A stretch of 64,000 bases of DNA from Dyadobacter sp. 676 (GTDB lineage: Bacteria > Bacteroidota > Bacteroidia > Cytophagales > Spirosomataceae), in contig NZ_CP159289.1 of assembly GCF_040448675.1 (NCBI RefSeq), positions 3,435,001 to 3,499,000 of the forward strand. Reading direction: 5' to 3'. The translations under genes and the position numbers were made by a program. Numbering within the stretch: position 1 is the first letter of the stretch; each line of letters opens with the position of its first letter. Below the pieces are notes generated by a model, which was given only the letters and a program-made list of their open reading frames with translations, had not been told where the DNA came from and made no database searches. Below, piece after piece: positions 8,878 to 17,287 of the stretch.

Positions 8878-9858
8878 ATGAAAGAAATAGCATTTAGAGA
8901 TGCCATTCGCGACGCTATGTCGGAAGAGATGCGCCTTGACAAGAGTATTTTTTTGATGGGTGAAGAGGTTGCGGAATACAACGGTGCTTATAAGGCGAGT
9001 CAGGGAATGCTCGATGAGTTCGGCCCTGAGCGCGTGATCGATACGCCTATCGCGGAGCTGGGCTTCGCGGGGATTGCGGTGGGCGCTGCCGGAAACGGCC
9101 TTCGCCCGATCGTCGAATTCATGACATTCAACTTCTCGCTGGTGGCGATCGACCAGATCATCAACAGCGCGGCTAAGATTCTTTCGATGTCAGGCGGCCA
9201 GTACGGTTGCCCGATCGTGTTCCGCGGCCCGACCGGTAATGCAGGTCAGCTCGGCGCACAGCACTCGCAGAACTTCGAAAACTGGTTTGCCAACACGCCC
9301 GGCCTCAAAGTGGTCGTTCCTTCCAACCCTTACGACGCGAAAGGCTTGCTGAAATCGTCCATCCGCGACAACAATCCGGTGATCTTCATGGAATCGGAGC
9401 TGATGTACGGCGATAAAATGGCGGTTCCCGAGGAAGAATACCTCATTCCGCTGGGTAAGGCCGATATCAAGCGCCAGGGCAAGGACGTTACCATCGTTTC
9501 TTTCGGTAAAATGGTGCCTCGCGTGGTGATGCCGGCGGTACTTCAACTGGAAAAAGAAGGTATCGACGTGGAAGTGGTGGATTTGCGCACCGTTCGCCCG
9601 ATCGACTACCCCGCGGTGATCGAGTCGGTGAAGAAAACCAACCGTTGCGTCGTAGTGGAAGAAGCGTGGCCATTGGCTTCCATTTCTTCGGAAATCGCCT
9701 ACCACATCCAGCGCCATGCATTTGATTATATGGATGCGCCGGTGATCCGCGTCACCAGCCGCGATGTGCCGCTTCCATATGCGCCGACGCTGATCGAAGA
9801 GGTCCTGCCAAGCGTGAAGCGGACCGTGGACGCCGTGAAATCGGTGCTTTATAAATAA
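8878..9858 (+). CDS. pdhB: Pyruvate dehydrogenase E1 component, beta subunit
   Basis: 326 residues, the usual length for a separate E1-beta chain. It pairs with an E1-alpha chain to form the thiamine-diphosphate enzyme that decarboxylates pyruvate and hands acetyl groups to E2 lipoyl domains. Family hallmarks are the N-terminal FRDAIRDAM, FLMGEEVAEYNGAYK, DTPIAELGFAGIAVGAA (Glu contacting the cofactor), the FRGPTGNAGQLGAQHSQ loop and the C-terminal VDLRTVRP. The sequence is closer to the pyruvate than the branched-chain type. No alpha or E2 gene is adjacent, so the complex is encoded at separate loci. A 208-bp spacer precedes it, in which I could not identify a confident promoter. Confidence 0.95.
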   Translation: MKEIAFRDAIRDAMSEEMRLDKSIFLMGEEVAEYNGAYKASQGMLDEFGPERVIDTPIAELGFAGIAVGAAGNGLRPIVEFMTFNFSLVAIDQIINSAAKILSMSGGQYGCPIVFRGPTGNAGQLGAQHSQNFENWFANTPGLKVVVPSNPYDAKGLLKSSIRDNNPVIFMESELMYGDKMAVPEEEYLIPLGKADIKRQGKDVTIVSFGKMVPRVVMPAVLQLEKEGIDVEVVDLRTVRPIDYPAVIESVKKTNRCVVVEEAWPLASISSEIAYHIQRHAFDYMDAPVIRVTSRDVPLPYAPTLIEEVLPSVKRTVDAVKSVLYK

Positions 9859-9875
9859 CCCCCGGAGATTCAAAG

Positions 9876-9907
9876 CAAAGCCAATACCGAACCAGGTTTT
9901 GGCTTTG
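9876..9907 (+). terminator. Possible terminator hairpin after pdhB
   Basis: A 9-bp perfect stem, CAAAGCCAA at 9876-9884 and TTGGCTTTG at 9899-9907, closes a 14-nt loop 17 nt after the pdhB stop. It is followed only by TTGGTTAT rather than a long T-run, so termination strength is uncertain. Confidence 0.45.
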
Positions 9908-9999
9908 TTGGTTATATTCCCTGAATGTCAGTGTTAGTAAGTTTCTCATTTGAAAGTGGTTATTAATTAAATACTATTCCGAAATAGGCAGAATACTAG

Positions 10000-10007
10000 T
10001 ACTTTTG
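10000..10007 (+). promoter_or_regulatory. Bacteroidota -7 box upstream of the DksA/TraR-like gene
   Basis: TACTTTTG fits the Bacteroidota primary-sigma -7 consensus TAnnTTTG and lies 45 nt before the start codon. The -33 region about 20 bp upstream has only TTC instead of TTTG. Confidence 0.5.
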
Positions 10008-10052
10008 TGCTTTGAACGCTCCTTGATGTAGACCAACAAATCAATTCAGATT

Positions 10053-10436
10053 ATGCAAGAAGAACGAACAAGATATTCAGAGGAAGAATTAAAGGAGTTT
10101 GAAGAGCTGATCCGTGGGAAGCTGGAAGCGACAAGAAGTGAGCTCGAATACATTAAAACAGGATTGAGTAAAAAGAACGATAGCGGTACCGACGTAACTT
10201 CCGGTGCGGCCAAGCTTGTCGAAGACGGGGCGGATGCCAGCGAACGCGAAAATCTGAGCCAGCTGGCGGCGCGCCTTCAGAAATATTCGGTACAGCTCGA
10301 AAACGCGCTGATCCGCATCAAAAACGGTACCTATGGCATTTGCATCGATACCGGCAAACTGATCCCGAAAGAGCGCCTGCGCATCGTACCTCATACACAG
10401 CAAACCATTGAAGCGAAGCTGAAAAGAGCCAGCTGA
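10053..10436 (+). CDS. TraR/DksA family protein with degenerate zinc finger
   Basis: 127 residues: an N-terminal helical hairpin rich in Glu/Lys/Arg (about 8-100) and a short C-terminal segment beginning YGICIDTGKLIPKERLRIVPH. This is the DksA/TraR architecture, in which the coiled coil reaches into the RNA polymerase secondary channel. In classical members four cysteines bind zinc; here only one cysteine remains and the second position of the first CxxC pair is replaced within CIDTGK. It is therefore a zinc-independent variant, a common type in this phylum. A regulatory role in transcription is inferred from the family. It is a single-gene unit with its own -7 box and a strong terminator. 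Confidence 0.88.
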   Translation: MQEERTRYSEEELKEFEELIRGKLEATRSELEYIKTGLSKKNDSGTDVTSGAAKLVEDGADASERENLSQLAARLQKYSVQLENALIRIKNGTYGICIDTGKLIPKERLRIVPHTQQTIEAKLKRAS

Positions 10437-10459
10437 GATTATCAAAACCAATAGGACGC

Positions 10460-10498
10460 AAAAGAGGCTATTCCGGATGGAGTAGCCTCTTTTGTTTT
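10460..10498 (+). terminator. Intrinsic terminator of the DksA/TraR-like gene
   Basis: AAAAGAGGCT at 10460-10469 pairs with AGCCTCTTTT at 10484-10493; the right arm supplies the T-run, followed by GTTTT. It begins 24 nt after the stop codon. Confidence 0.85.
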
Positions 10499-10502
10499 AA
10501 TG

Positions 10503-10640
10503 CGGCCACGGAGTGGCCTGCTGTTTATAGCAAAAGCAACGTCACACGGTAACGTAGTCTCCGCTAGGAGCTCCTGCCGGAGTCGTGCGTCGCTGGTGAA
10601 CGGGGTTTCTATAAACAGGTTGCTCCTCCGGAGCCGTTCA
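10503..10640. repeat. Composite palindromic intergenic element
   Basis: This stretch holds nested inverted repeats: GGCCAC/GTGGCC at 10504-10518, CTGTTTATAG at 10521-10530 matching CTATAAACAG at 10609-10618, and short self-complementary GGAGCTCC and CTCCGGAG words. The outer pair spans 98 bp. There is no coding potential of note. The mosaic looks like a small dispersed REP/MITE-like element, but no second copy lies in the window. Confidence 0.6.
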
Positions 10641-10700
10641 TTCAATATCGTCTTCGCGCGAAACAGGCAGTCTTTTTATTATTTAAATACGACGAAATAG

Positions 10701-10732
10701 TTGTAACTATTTAAGCAAAATAGATAGATTTG
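10701..10732 (+). promoter_or_regulatory. Promoter of the lipoprotein gene
   Basis: TAGATTTG at 10725-10732 matches the -7 box TAnnTTTG, and TTG at 10701-10703 lies 21 bp upstream as a -33 element. The start codon is 32 nt downstream. Confidence 0.65.
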
Positions 10733-10764
10733 TAACCATTGTTACCCTTGATTTTCAGTGATAC

Positions 10765-12594
10765 ATGATTAAAAAATTACCCCTCCTGCACATGCTCGCG
10801 GCGTGTGTAATGTTGCTTGGCAGTTGTAAAAAGGAAGTCGATCCAAAAGTTACTACTGGCGACCTTTTCGTAACGGTCTATTCCTCCGAAGGTTACAATC
10901 AGGTGCCGGCCAAGAATGTAAATGTGTTCACAAAGCCTCAAAGCATTCAGGGTGTTACCGACGAGTTCGGAAGTGTGCTATTGAAAGGCATCACGCCCGG
11001 TTCGTATGAAGTATTTGCCAGCCAATCCGGTTTTGGTTCGGGCAAAAGTGTGGTGGAAATCCGGAGGGATTCCCTGGTGAAGGTCTTTATCAACATTGTC
11101 AAGGGCGTTACGACTGCCATTGCACCGGAGATTAAACTCATATTACCAGCGCTCCCCGCGGCCTATTCACCGAATGATCAGATCAATTTTTCGGCGGACA
11201 TTACTGATCAGGATACTTCTCCGAACGATATCACCGTGAAGTGGGAAAGTAGCCTGGATGGGGTTTTTCACACTTCCTCGCCCGATCAGAAAGGGAATGT
11301 GGCCTTCACCAAAGGGTTGTCTAAGGGACAGCATTCCATTACCGTAACCGCGACGGACAAGGATCAATATTCGTCGACATTCACTTTTGCGCTTTCTACA
11401 ACTGCTCCCAAACCGGTTACTTTGACGAGCGCCGTCAAAAAGGAATCCAATATCGCGTTGGCATGGACAAAGTATGTTGGCGATGATTTCAGGTCTTATG
11501 AAATTTACCGGAGTGAAGCGGAGAATTCCTCGAATGAGACATTGGTCGCTACGATTGACAATATCAACACGTTAACCATGGTGGATTCGCTCGCGCCATT
11601 CTCGACCCAGATTTTCTATTATCTGAGAGTGGTTACGAAGACTGAAAGTTCGCGGAACAGTAATTCGATCAAGGTGGACAACCCGGCCGGATCGGTCTTC
11701 CTGTTCAATCCCGAAGACGTAGTTATGCACCCGACGTTGAACCGGTTCTATGCCGTGGATAAAGGGGCCGGGAAATTGCGGATGATTAATATCGATACAT
11801 TCGAAGAAACGGGAAGCATTACGTTGCAAGGCACACCTGGTTTCATCGATGTAGGTGATAATGGCTTTGGAATGGAGGTTTACGTGCCGAGCAGCGATGG
11901 CTGGATTTATGTCTATGACGCGGACAAGCTGACGTTGAAAAAATCGATTAACACCGGGCTGCCGACACCCTGTGTGGTGACTAACGGCAGCGGTTACCTT
12001 GCGGCTTCGGTGACGCCATCTCCCTGGTGGGAACAACCCGTGCGGACTTATTCCAGAGCAACGGGTATCAATATCGGCGGCAACGGCGGCTTTGAAGGCG
12101 ACCGGTTGCGGTTTGTGCCCGGTCAGCAAAAAATCATCTCCATCTCGCGTAGCGTCAGCCCGATAGACATGGAGTATTTTGAACTGAATGCCAAGGGGGA
12201 AATTCTGTTGCATGTGGACGATACCCAGCACGGGGATTATCCTCTGAACCCGAATATTTTCAGGATTTCCAGAAGTGGCGATTACCTGGTTACCGGCGGG
12301 GAAGGCGCGGTATATCTGACCACCAAGGCCATGGAATACAAAGGCATGATCCAGCGCGGGAGCCTGATGTTTTCCGACTTTGCATTCAGCGACGACGGCA
12401 AAACGATTTATGCCGCAACGCAAAACCGGAAGTCGATCCAGATCGCGCATTATCCGCAGTTAACGCGCGATAACGAGATTCTCTTGCGAGGCACACCCAG
12501 ATTTGTGTTTTATCGTAGAGGAAAGCTGTATACAATTAGTATGGTCAGCGAGGCACCTTACAAGTTTGGTATTGAAGTGGTAAATGCAAAGTAG
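10765..12594 (+). CDS. Multidomain surface lipoprotein with beta-propeller-like C-terminus
   Basis: 609 residues. The N-terminus is a lipoprotein signal with lipobox LLGSC and acylation expected at Cys21. Residues about 30-115 resemble a carboxypeptidase-regulatory (CarboxypepD_reg/PEGA-like) beta-sandwich with VFTKPQSIQGVTDEFGSVLLKGI. An Ig/PKD-like domain follows (about 120-215), then a fibronectin type III-like domain (about 217-308, with YEIYRSE and FYYLRVV). Residues 310-609 contain YVPSSDGWIYVYDADKL-type repeats consistent with a YncE/WD-like beta-propeller. It is probably anchored to the outer membrane. I cannot assign a ligand or activity. It is monocistronic, with its own promoter and terminator. 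Confidence 0.8.
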   Translation: MIKKLPLLHMLAACVMLLGSCKKEVDPKVTTGDLFVTVYSSEGYNQVPAKNVNVFTKPQSIQGVTDEFGSVLLKGITPGSYEVFASQSGFGSGKSVVEIRRDSLVKVFINIVKGVTTAIAPEIKLILPALPAAYSPNDQINFSADITDQDTSPNDITVKWESSLDGVFHTSSPDQKGNVAFTKGLSKGQHSITVTATDKDQYSSTFTFALSTTAPKPVTLTSAVKKESNIALAWTKYVGDDFRSYEIYRSEAENSSNETLVATIDNINTLTMVDSLAPFSTQIFYYLRVVTKTESSRNSNSIKVDNPAGSVFLFNPEDVVMHPTLNRFYAVDKGAGKLRMINIDTFEETGSITLQGTPGFIDVGDNGFGMEVYVPSSDGWIYVYDADKLTLKKSINTGLPTPCVVTNGSGYLAASVTPSPWWEQPVRTYSRATGINIGGNGGFEGDRLRFVPGQQKIISISRSVSPIDMEYFELNAKGEILLHVDDTQHGDYPLNPNIFRISRSGDYLVTGGEGAVYLTTKAMEYKGMIQRGSLMFSDFAFSDDGKTIYAATQNRKSIQIAHYPQLTRDNEILLRGTPRFVFYRRGKLYTISMVSEAPYKFGIEVVNAK

Positions 12595-12601
12595 ATAACG
12601 T

Positions 12602-12630
12602 CCGGAGGTCTGGGAAGGCCTCCGGTTTTT
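12602..12630 (+). terminator. Terminator after the lipoprotein gene
   Basis: CCGGAGG at 12602-12608 pairs with CCTCCGG at 12619-12625, followed by five T residues. The T-run overlaps the stop codon of the convergent sbcD gene. Confidence 0.8.
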
Positions 12631-13849
12631 ATTCTCCGTCTGTGCCCAATACTTCCCGAAAAACCTCCATGAGCTCTTCCGATGGCTCCTGGCCTTTGTT
12701 TCTGAATTTGAAATATTCCTGAAACAACTTCTCCATACTCAGCGAAAGATCGACGTCCGACGAGGTATCTGCCACCTCACTCTTCTTAATCTGCGGAATG
12801 ATCTGGATAATACCCGTATGCGCTTCCATTAAACGCTTTTTATCGGAGGCTTCGAGGTAGTTATCGGAAATAATGGTGAGTTCAATCAAATCGTCGGAAT
12901 GCTCGCCGAGCCATTCAATCGCTTCATCGATGCTGTGAAAACTTTTGCGGCGGAGCTTTTTACCTTTCAATAATTCTATGGGCTTGTAGCCGACCAATTT
13001 CCCGGCCTCAGCCTCAATTAATATCACATATTTGTTTTGACTGGCTTCCGAAAAGCTGTAAGCCAGCGGGCTGCTCGAATACACCGCCGGTGCGGGTACC
13101 TTGTCGACCTGCTGGAAGCGGTGCAAGTGACCCAGCGCAATGTAATGCACCTGTTTCGGGAAATTTTCGGTGTAAATGGCCTGGGCGCCACCGATGTGCA
13201 GGATCGGACGCTCATCGTCGGGTTCTTCGGGCATGGGGCCGCCTTTTTGCATGACGAACAGATGCGTGGCCAGCAAATTGAAGCCCTCATTGTCAAGGTA
13301 TTGATCAGCGAGATTTTGCCAATGCTCCTGCAAATGCACGCGTAATGCTTCTTCGGATTCTTCTACGCCCAGAAAGGTTTTTAAGCGCTGCTCGTTCGCG
13401 TAAGGCGTGTGCAGCACGCGCAGGGGGAAGGGGGCGTTAGGCAGTTTGATTTCAATAAAACCCGGCGCGGTTCTGACAATATCCACCTGGCCCTGCGTGC
13501 AGAATGGCTTCACCTCCGTGTTGGGAAAGCCGACAAACAGGATACCACACACCTTCGCGAGCGCGTCGGGTACCTGAATGCGCTCGGGGGAATCGTGGTT
13601 GCCTGCGATGGCGATGACCGCGCGGGTGCCATTGGCCGATAAGCGGTGTAATGTGCTGTACAAAAGCTCGGTAGCCTCCGACGACGGGTTGAAGTTGTCG
13701 AATAGATCGCCGGCGATGACGATCGCGTCGACGGCCTCGCGCTCCGCTATTTCGCAGATTTCTTCGAGCACGAGGCGTTGCTCGTCGAGGCGGGAAAAGT
13801 TGTCGAGCTTTTTGCCGATATGCCAGTCGGCGGTGTGCAGTATTTTCAT
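12629..13849 (-). CDS. sbcD: Exonuclease subunit SbcD (Mre11-like)
   Basis: 406-residue calcineurin-like nuclease that, with the ATPase SbcC, opens hairpins and trims DNA ends in repair. Metal-binding motifs are visible in order: ADWHIG (Asp8, His10), AGDLFD (Asp48), AGNHDSPER (Asn84, His85), and LGHLHRFQ near residue 240. The C-terminal third contains the capping region, with an unremarkable acidic tail. The start at 13849 puts the first metal motif at residue 7, as expected. sbcC usually follows sbcD directly, but here the gene ends against a convergent lipoprotein gene, so its partner must be elsewhere. It is divergent from the deacetylase gene, with a 44-bp spacer. Confidence 0.95.
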   Translation of the reverse strand: MKILHTADWHIGKKLDNFSRLDEQRLVLEEICEIAEREAVDAIVIAGDLFDNFNPSSEATELLYSTLHRLSANGTRAVIAIAGNHDSPERIQVPDALAKVCGILFVGFPNTEVKPFCTQGQVDIVRTAPGFIEIKLPNAPFPLRVLHTPYANEQRLKTFLGVEESEEALRVHLQEHWQNLADQYLDNEGFNLLATHLFVMQKGGPMPEEPDDERPILHIGGAQAIYTENFPKQVHYIALGHLHRFQQVDKVPAPAVYSSSPLAYSFSEASQNKYVILIEAEAGKLVGYKPIELLKGKKLRRKSFHSIDEAIEWLGEHSDDLIELTIISDNYLEASDKKRLMEAHTGIIQIIPQIKKSEVADTSSDVDLSLSMEKLFQEYFKFRNKGQEPSEELMEVFREVLGTDGE

Positions 13850-13893
13850 CCGTGTCGTTAATTTAGCGAAAATAACAGATCATTTCCGAAGTT

Positions 13894-14713
13894 TTGAAAT
13901 ACATTAAAACCTCTTCCCGCGGATTTCTTTTATTACTGGCGACCGTGATAGCCGGAACGCTTTGCAGTTGCGGAAGTCCGGCCGGGAAGCCCGGCGCGGG
14001 TGGTATCGCCATTTCATTCGATGACCATTTTATCAAAGAATGGTACGAATTGCGGCCGCTTTTCCGGAAATACAACGCCAAAGCCACCTTCTTTGTCACC
14101 TGCCCCGACAGCCTGAATGCCGAAGAAGTTGCCATGTTGAAGCAGTTGGAAAAGGAAGGCCACGAAATCGGCTTTCATGGAACTGTTCATGCCAAATCCA
14201 CCGAACTTATGGCCGTGGGCGGACCGAAAGGATACATGGAAACGGAGCTCGAACCGGGCTTGCACCATATGAATGCAGCAGGTTTTAAGCCCACCTCCTA
14301 CGCGCACCCGGGGGGGGAACCATAACGACCGCGTCGATTCGGTGCTGCTGGCGAATGATTTTACAATTTTACGTGATGTGGCTATTTCGAGGAGAAAATA
14401 CAAAGGCTTTCAGCTCTACGCGTGGCCGCCGAAGTGGATGAGTTCCATTTACTATGCATTCGACGGAAAGCGGGCAGTGGATGCCTTGATGATCGATTAC
14501 GACGAGGTGACGGAAGAAGAAATTGCGGAGGCTGTTCGGGAAGCGAAGGAGAACGGCACCGCATTAATGATATTCGGGCATGAACCGTTATACAGCGCTC
14601 CGGTTAATGGTGAATATGGTTTCAATGTGAGCTTTCTGGCGGCGGTTTTGCGAGAGGCACACCGGCAGAAACTGAAATTCTACACAATGTCGGAACTGCC
14701 GGAAGTGAGATAG
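13894..14713 (+). pseudogene. Polysaccharide deacetylase family lipoprotein, frameshifted in a G8 run
   Basis: Frame 1 (13894-14325) encodes a lipoprotein signal (GTLCSC), ISFDDHF (the NodB metal-binding DD motif), ATFFVTC and EIGFHGTVHAKS with the family's H-x3-H metal pair. It then stops after YAHPGGEP. The remainder continues in frame 2 as HPGGNHNDRVDS through to 14713, ending with the expected MSELPEVR tail. The switch lies in eight G residues at 14310-14317; seven would give one 272-residue protein. All NodB motifs survive across the two halves, so the break is recent, phase-variable, or a sequencing error. The intact enzyme would deacetylate an exported glycan. Confidence 0.85.
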
Positions 14714-15833
14714 CTAGCGGCCGAACTTGCGGTCCTTGTACGCGAGGAGCGGTTTTTCGATATAATTAAAAGAAAAAGTAGCCACCGCCACGGAGCCAAC
14801 AAAGCTCAACATATAGAGCACCACCTGATAACCCGTCCCACGCCAGCCGGGCGCATACATTTCGAACAGGTTGATAATCACCACGATCACCGCTACGTGG
14901 TAAATGTACAGGCCATAGGAAATCTTGCCCAGGTGGTCCATTACCGGGTGCCCGAGGCGCACAATCGTGTTGGGATTACACGAAACATTCAGTACGAAGA
15001 AGGCGAAGAACAATGCATAAATTTCGAGAAAACCGAAAAAATGGACGCCTGAAAAGAATAACACCAGCAGAATGGTATAGGCGACGATTTGTACATCTTT
15101 CCTGAAAATGAAGTCGAGGAACTTTGTCTTGTCGTTATAAACCAGCCACGCGCACAAGCCGCCCAGTGCCATGGTCTGAATGCGAAACTGGCCCAGGAAT
15201 GTCGTGATCATCGATTGGCGTGCTTCCGCCGGCGGGTCAGCCATTTCGAGTCCCAGGTAAAGCAGGCCGGCGGTTAGTAAAAGGAAGAAAGCGAATATCG
15301 GAATGCGCCTTTTGGGATATTTGATCAGCCAGGGCCAGAGGTAGTAAAACTGCTCTTCCACGCCGATAGACCACGTTTGCGCGCACCAATAAGGGAGATC
15401 GTAGAGAACGAACGCAAAGTTGGGCAGAACCAGCAGCAGCAATGTAAGGCGCTCAGGCAGATTTACAGTCAGCTTTTCTTCAATACCCGGATAATCGAAA
15501 ATGGGAATATGCGGGAAAACAAAGAACGATAATCCGATAATCAGAAAGTAAATGGGCCAGATGCGGAACACGCGGCGGAGGTAGAACTTTTTTTGCATCC
15601 ACATTGCCGAACCGTCCACGCTCTTCCAGGAGCAGATAGGTGATCAGGAACCCGCTTAAAACAAAGAAAAGCCCCACACCAAGTCTGCCCGCATGCTGGA
15701 TAATGGGCATATCGTACACATTGGTGATGCCCAATGCATGTTTGGCCTGTTCCAGATGATGGAATACCACCAGCGACGCGGCAATGGCACGGATACCGTT
15801 CAGATTCGGGAAATAGCGCTTTTTCTTGTCCAC
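14714..15833 (-). pseudogene. Acyltransferase 3 (OafA/YrhL-like) membrane protein, frameshifted in an A7 run
   Basis: The N-terminal part (from GTG 15833; TTG 15839 is an alternative) reads YFPNLNGIRAIAASLVVFHH, the hallmark of acyltransferase family 3, followed by the second helix GLFFVLSGFLITYLLL. After GNVDAKK the frame changes, and the rest of the protein (FYLRRVFRIWPIYFLI to the stop at 14714) continues one frame away with about eight further membrane helices. The switch lies in seven A residues (plus-strand T at 15588-15594); six would restore a roughly 373-residue protein. Family members transfer acetyl or other acyl groups to surface polysaccharides from the inner membrane. The reading frame starts about 11 nt after kdsC and was probably co-transcribed with it. 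Confidence 0.85.
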
Positions 15834-15844
15834 TACCAAGCTTT

Positions 15845-16366
15845 TTATTCAAACCAGGCCATCCATTTTCCCTGTACCTTCATGACCTGCTCGATCAGAT
15901 CGCGGACGGCGCCGCCTCCTCCGTTTTTGGGAGAAATATAGTCGGCGATAGCGAGGATTTCGTCGGCGGAATCGGCTGGGCAGGCACCCATTACACTCGT
16001 GCGCATGACCTCATAATCGGGCAAATCGTCGCCCATGAATACGATTTCGTCTTCCGTGAGACCGGTCTCGGCCAGGTATTTTTTAAAAACGGGCAGCTTA
16101 CCGTCGGGCGAGGTGCCGATGAAGATATCGGTAACGCCCAGGTATTCGAGCCGTTTGCGAACGCCCACCTGGCTTTGCGCGGAGATGATCGCTACCCGGT
16201 AGCCCATTCTGAGCGCCCGGTTGATACCGTAGCCGTCGCGTACATTGAAAATGCGGGGTTGCTCGCCGGTTTCGAGGGCGATGACGCTACCATCGGTCAT
16301 GACGCCGTCAATATCAAAAATAAAGGTGGTAATGCGCTTGAAACGTTCCCGTAAAGTCGAATCCAT
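15845..16366 (-). CDS. kdsC: KdsC-like HAD phosphatase (3-deoxy-manno-octulosonate 8-phosphate phosphatase)
   Basis: 173-residue HAD enzyme of the small C0 (KdsC) type, which removes phosphate from Kdo-8-phosphate on the way to lipid A inner core. Motif I FIFDIDGVMTDG gives nucleophile Asp18 and acid/base Asp20; motif II is IISAQSQ, where most KdsC proteins have TGR/SGR; motif IV is MGDDLPDYEVM. The length fits a tetrameric KdsC without cap domain. A -7 box lies 24-31 nt upstream, separating it from the DUF2520 gene. The acyltransferase reading frame follows almost directly, consistent with a surface-glycan role. The Ala in motif II leaves room for a related sugar phosphate as substrate. Confidence 0.88.
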   Translation of the reverse strand: MDSTLRERFKRITTFIFDIDGVMTDGSVIALETGEQPRIFNVRDGYGINRALRMGYRVAIISAQSQVGVRKRLEYLGVTDIFIGTSPDGKLPVFKKYLAETGLTEDEIVFMGDDLPDYEVMRTSVMGACPADSADEILAIADYISPKNGGGGAVRDLIEQVMKVQGKWMAWFE

Positions 16367-16389
16367 GAATAGCGGAATTGTGAATCCTG

Positions 16390-16397
16390 CAAATATA
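16390..16397 (-). promoter_or_regulatory. -7 box upstream of kdsC
   Basis: The minus strand reads TATATTTG at 16397-16390, a perfect TAnnTTTG match. The -33 region lacks a TTTG. Transcription would start about 15 nt before the kdsC ATG. Confidence 0.5.
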
Positions 16398-16430
16398 GCC
16401 TAACTTTTTTCGGGACGATGCGGCTTCTTA

Positions 16431-17234
16431 TTATTTTGAAATGTAGAGGTTGCGGATCTTGTCGGTAAGCAGGCGGTAGATTTCCGTGTAATCCTCGTTT
16501 GTTTCCTGCAAATATTCGAGATGCCGCGCCGTGGTTTTCCAGTCGCCGCGACGTGCGGGGCCGGTTTGGCCGATCGACGGGTCGTCGGAAGCCAGGGCTT
16601 TGTAAATCGTTGTCTGGATGAGTGGTTTCAGCAGGTCGAAACTGAGTTGCTCGCGTTCGAGCAGGTCGTGGGAGATTGTGAGCATGTAATTGGTAAAATT
16701 GCTTGCAAATACCGCAGCCACGTGCAAAATGAAGCGCTCGTCGGAATCCATTCGCGTCACATTACCGCTCACGCTCGATGCGAGCTGCATGAGTTTGCCT
16801 TCGATCAGCTCATTACGCGACTCGATGCAGAACGGCAACTCGCTGTAATCCATTTCGACGCCTTTCGTGAACGTTTGCAAGGGATAGAAAACGCCCGTGT
16901 GGACATATACGTCGCTGTAAATCTCCACAAGTTTCTGAAATTCAGCGAGCGACCGCGTGCCCGACGTGTGCACGAGGATCACGCCTTCGGGCAGCACAAC
17001 CCGTTCGATAATGCTCTCGATGGCGTCGTCCGTGACGGCGATCACGATCACTTCGGCTTCGCTTTCCGAAAAATTGAGGTCGGGCTGGATGTTGGTATCG
17101 TACAACGACGAAGCCAGTTGGCGCGCTTTCTGCGTGTCGCGGCTGTATACCTCGCAGATCCAATGCCCCGCGTCCTCGAACGCCTGCGCCAGATGCCAGG
17201 CAACGTTACCAGCGCCAATGAAGGAGATTTTCAT
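16431..17234 (-). CDS. Rossmann-like / DUF2520 oxidoreductase
   Basis: 267 residues. Residues 1-125 form a Rossmann domain starting MKISFIGAGNVAWHLA, with VIAVTDDAIE near 66-75 and VHTSGTRSL near 92-100, similar to ketopantoate reductase and F420-dependent NADP reductases. The C-terminal DUF2520 helical domain (about 130-260) contains HVAAVFASNFTNYM, the conserved ProC-like dimer segment. The family is widespread in Bacteroidota, usually near kdsC, but its substrate is not known. An NAD(P)-dependent reaction is likely from the GAGNVA loop. It lies between DUF1080 and kdsC on the same strand, with 53- and 64-nt spacers. Confidence 0.9.
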   Translation of the reverse strand: MKISFIGAGNVAWHLAQAFEDAGHWICEVYSRDTQKARQLASSLYDTNIQPDLNFSESEAEVIVIAVTDDAIESIIERVVLPEGVILVHTSGTRSLAEFQKLVEIYSDVYVHTGVFYPLQTFTKGVEMDYSELPFCIESRNELIEGKLMQLASSVSGNVTRMDSDERFILHVAAVFASNFTNYMLTISHDLLEREQLSFDLLKPLIQTTIYKALASDDPSIGQTGPARRGDWKTTARHLEYLQETNEDYTEIYRLLTDKIRNLYISK

Positions 17235-17287
17235 GTCAAATGATTGAAATCTTCAACAAGATATTCGGAGAAAGGCAACTTCCCAAA

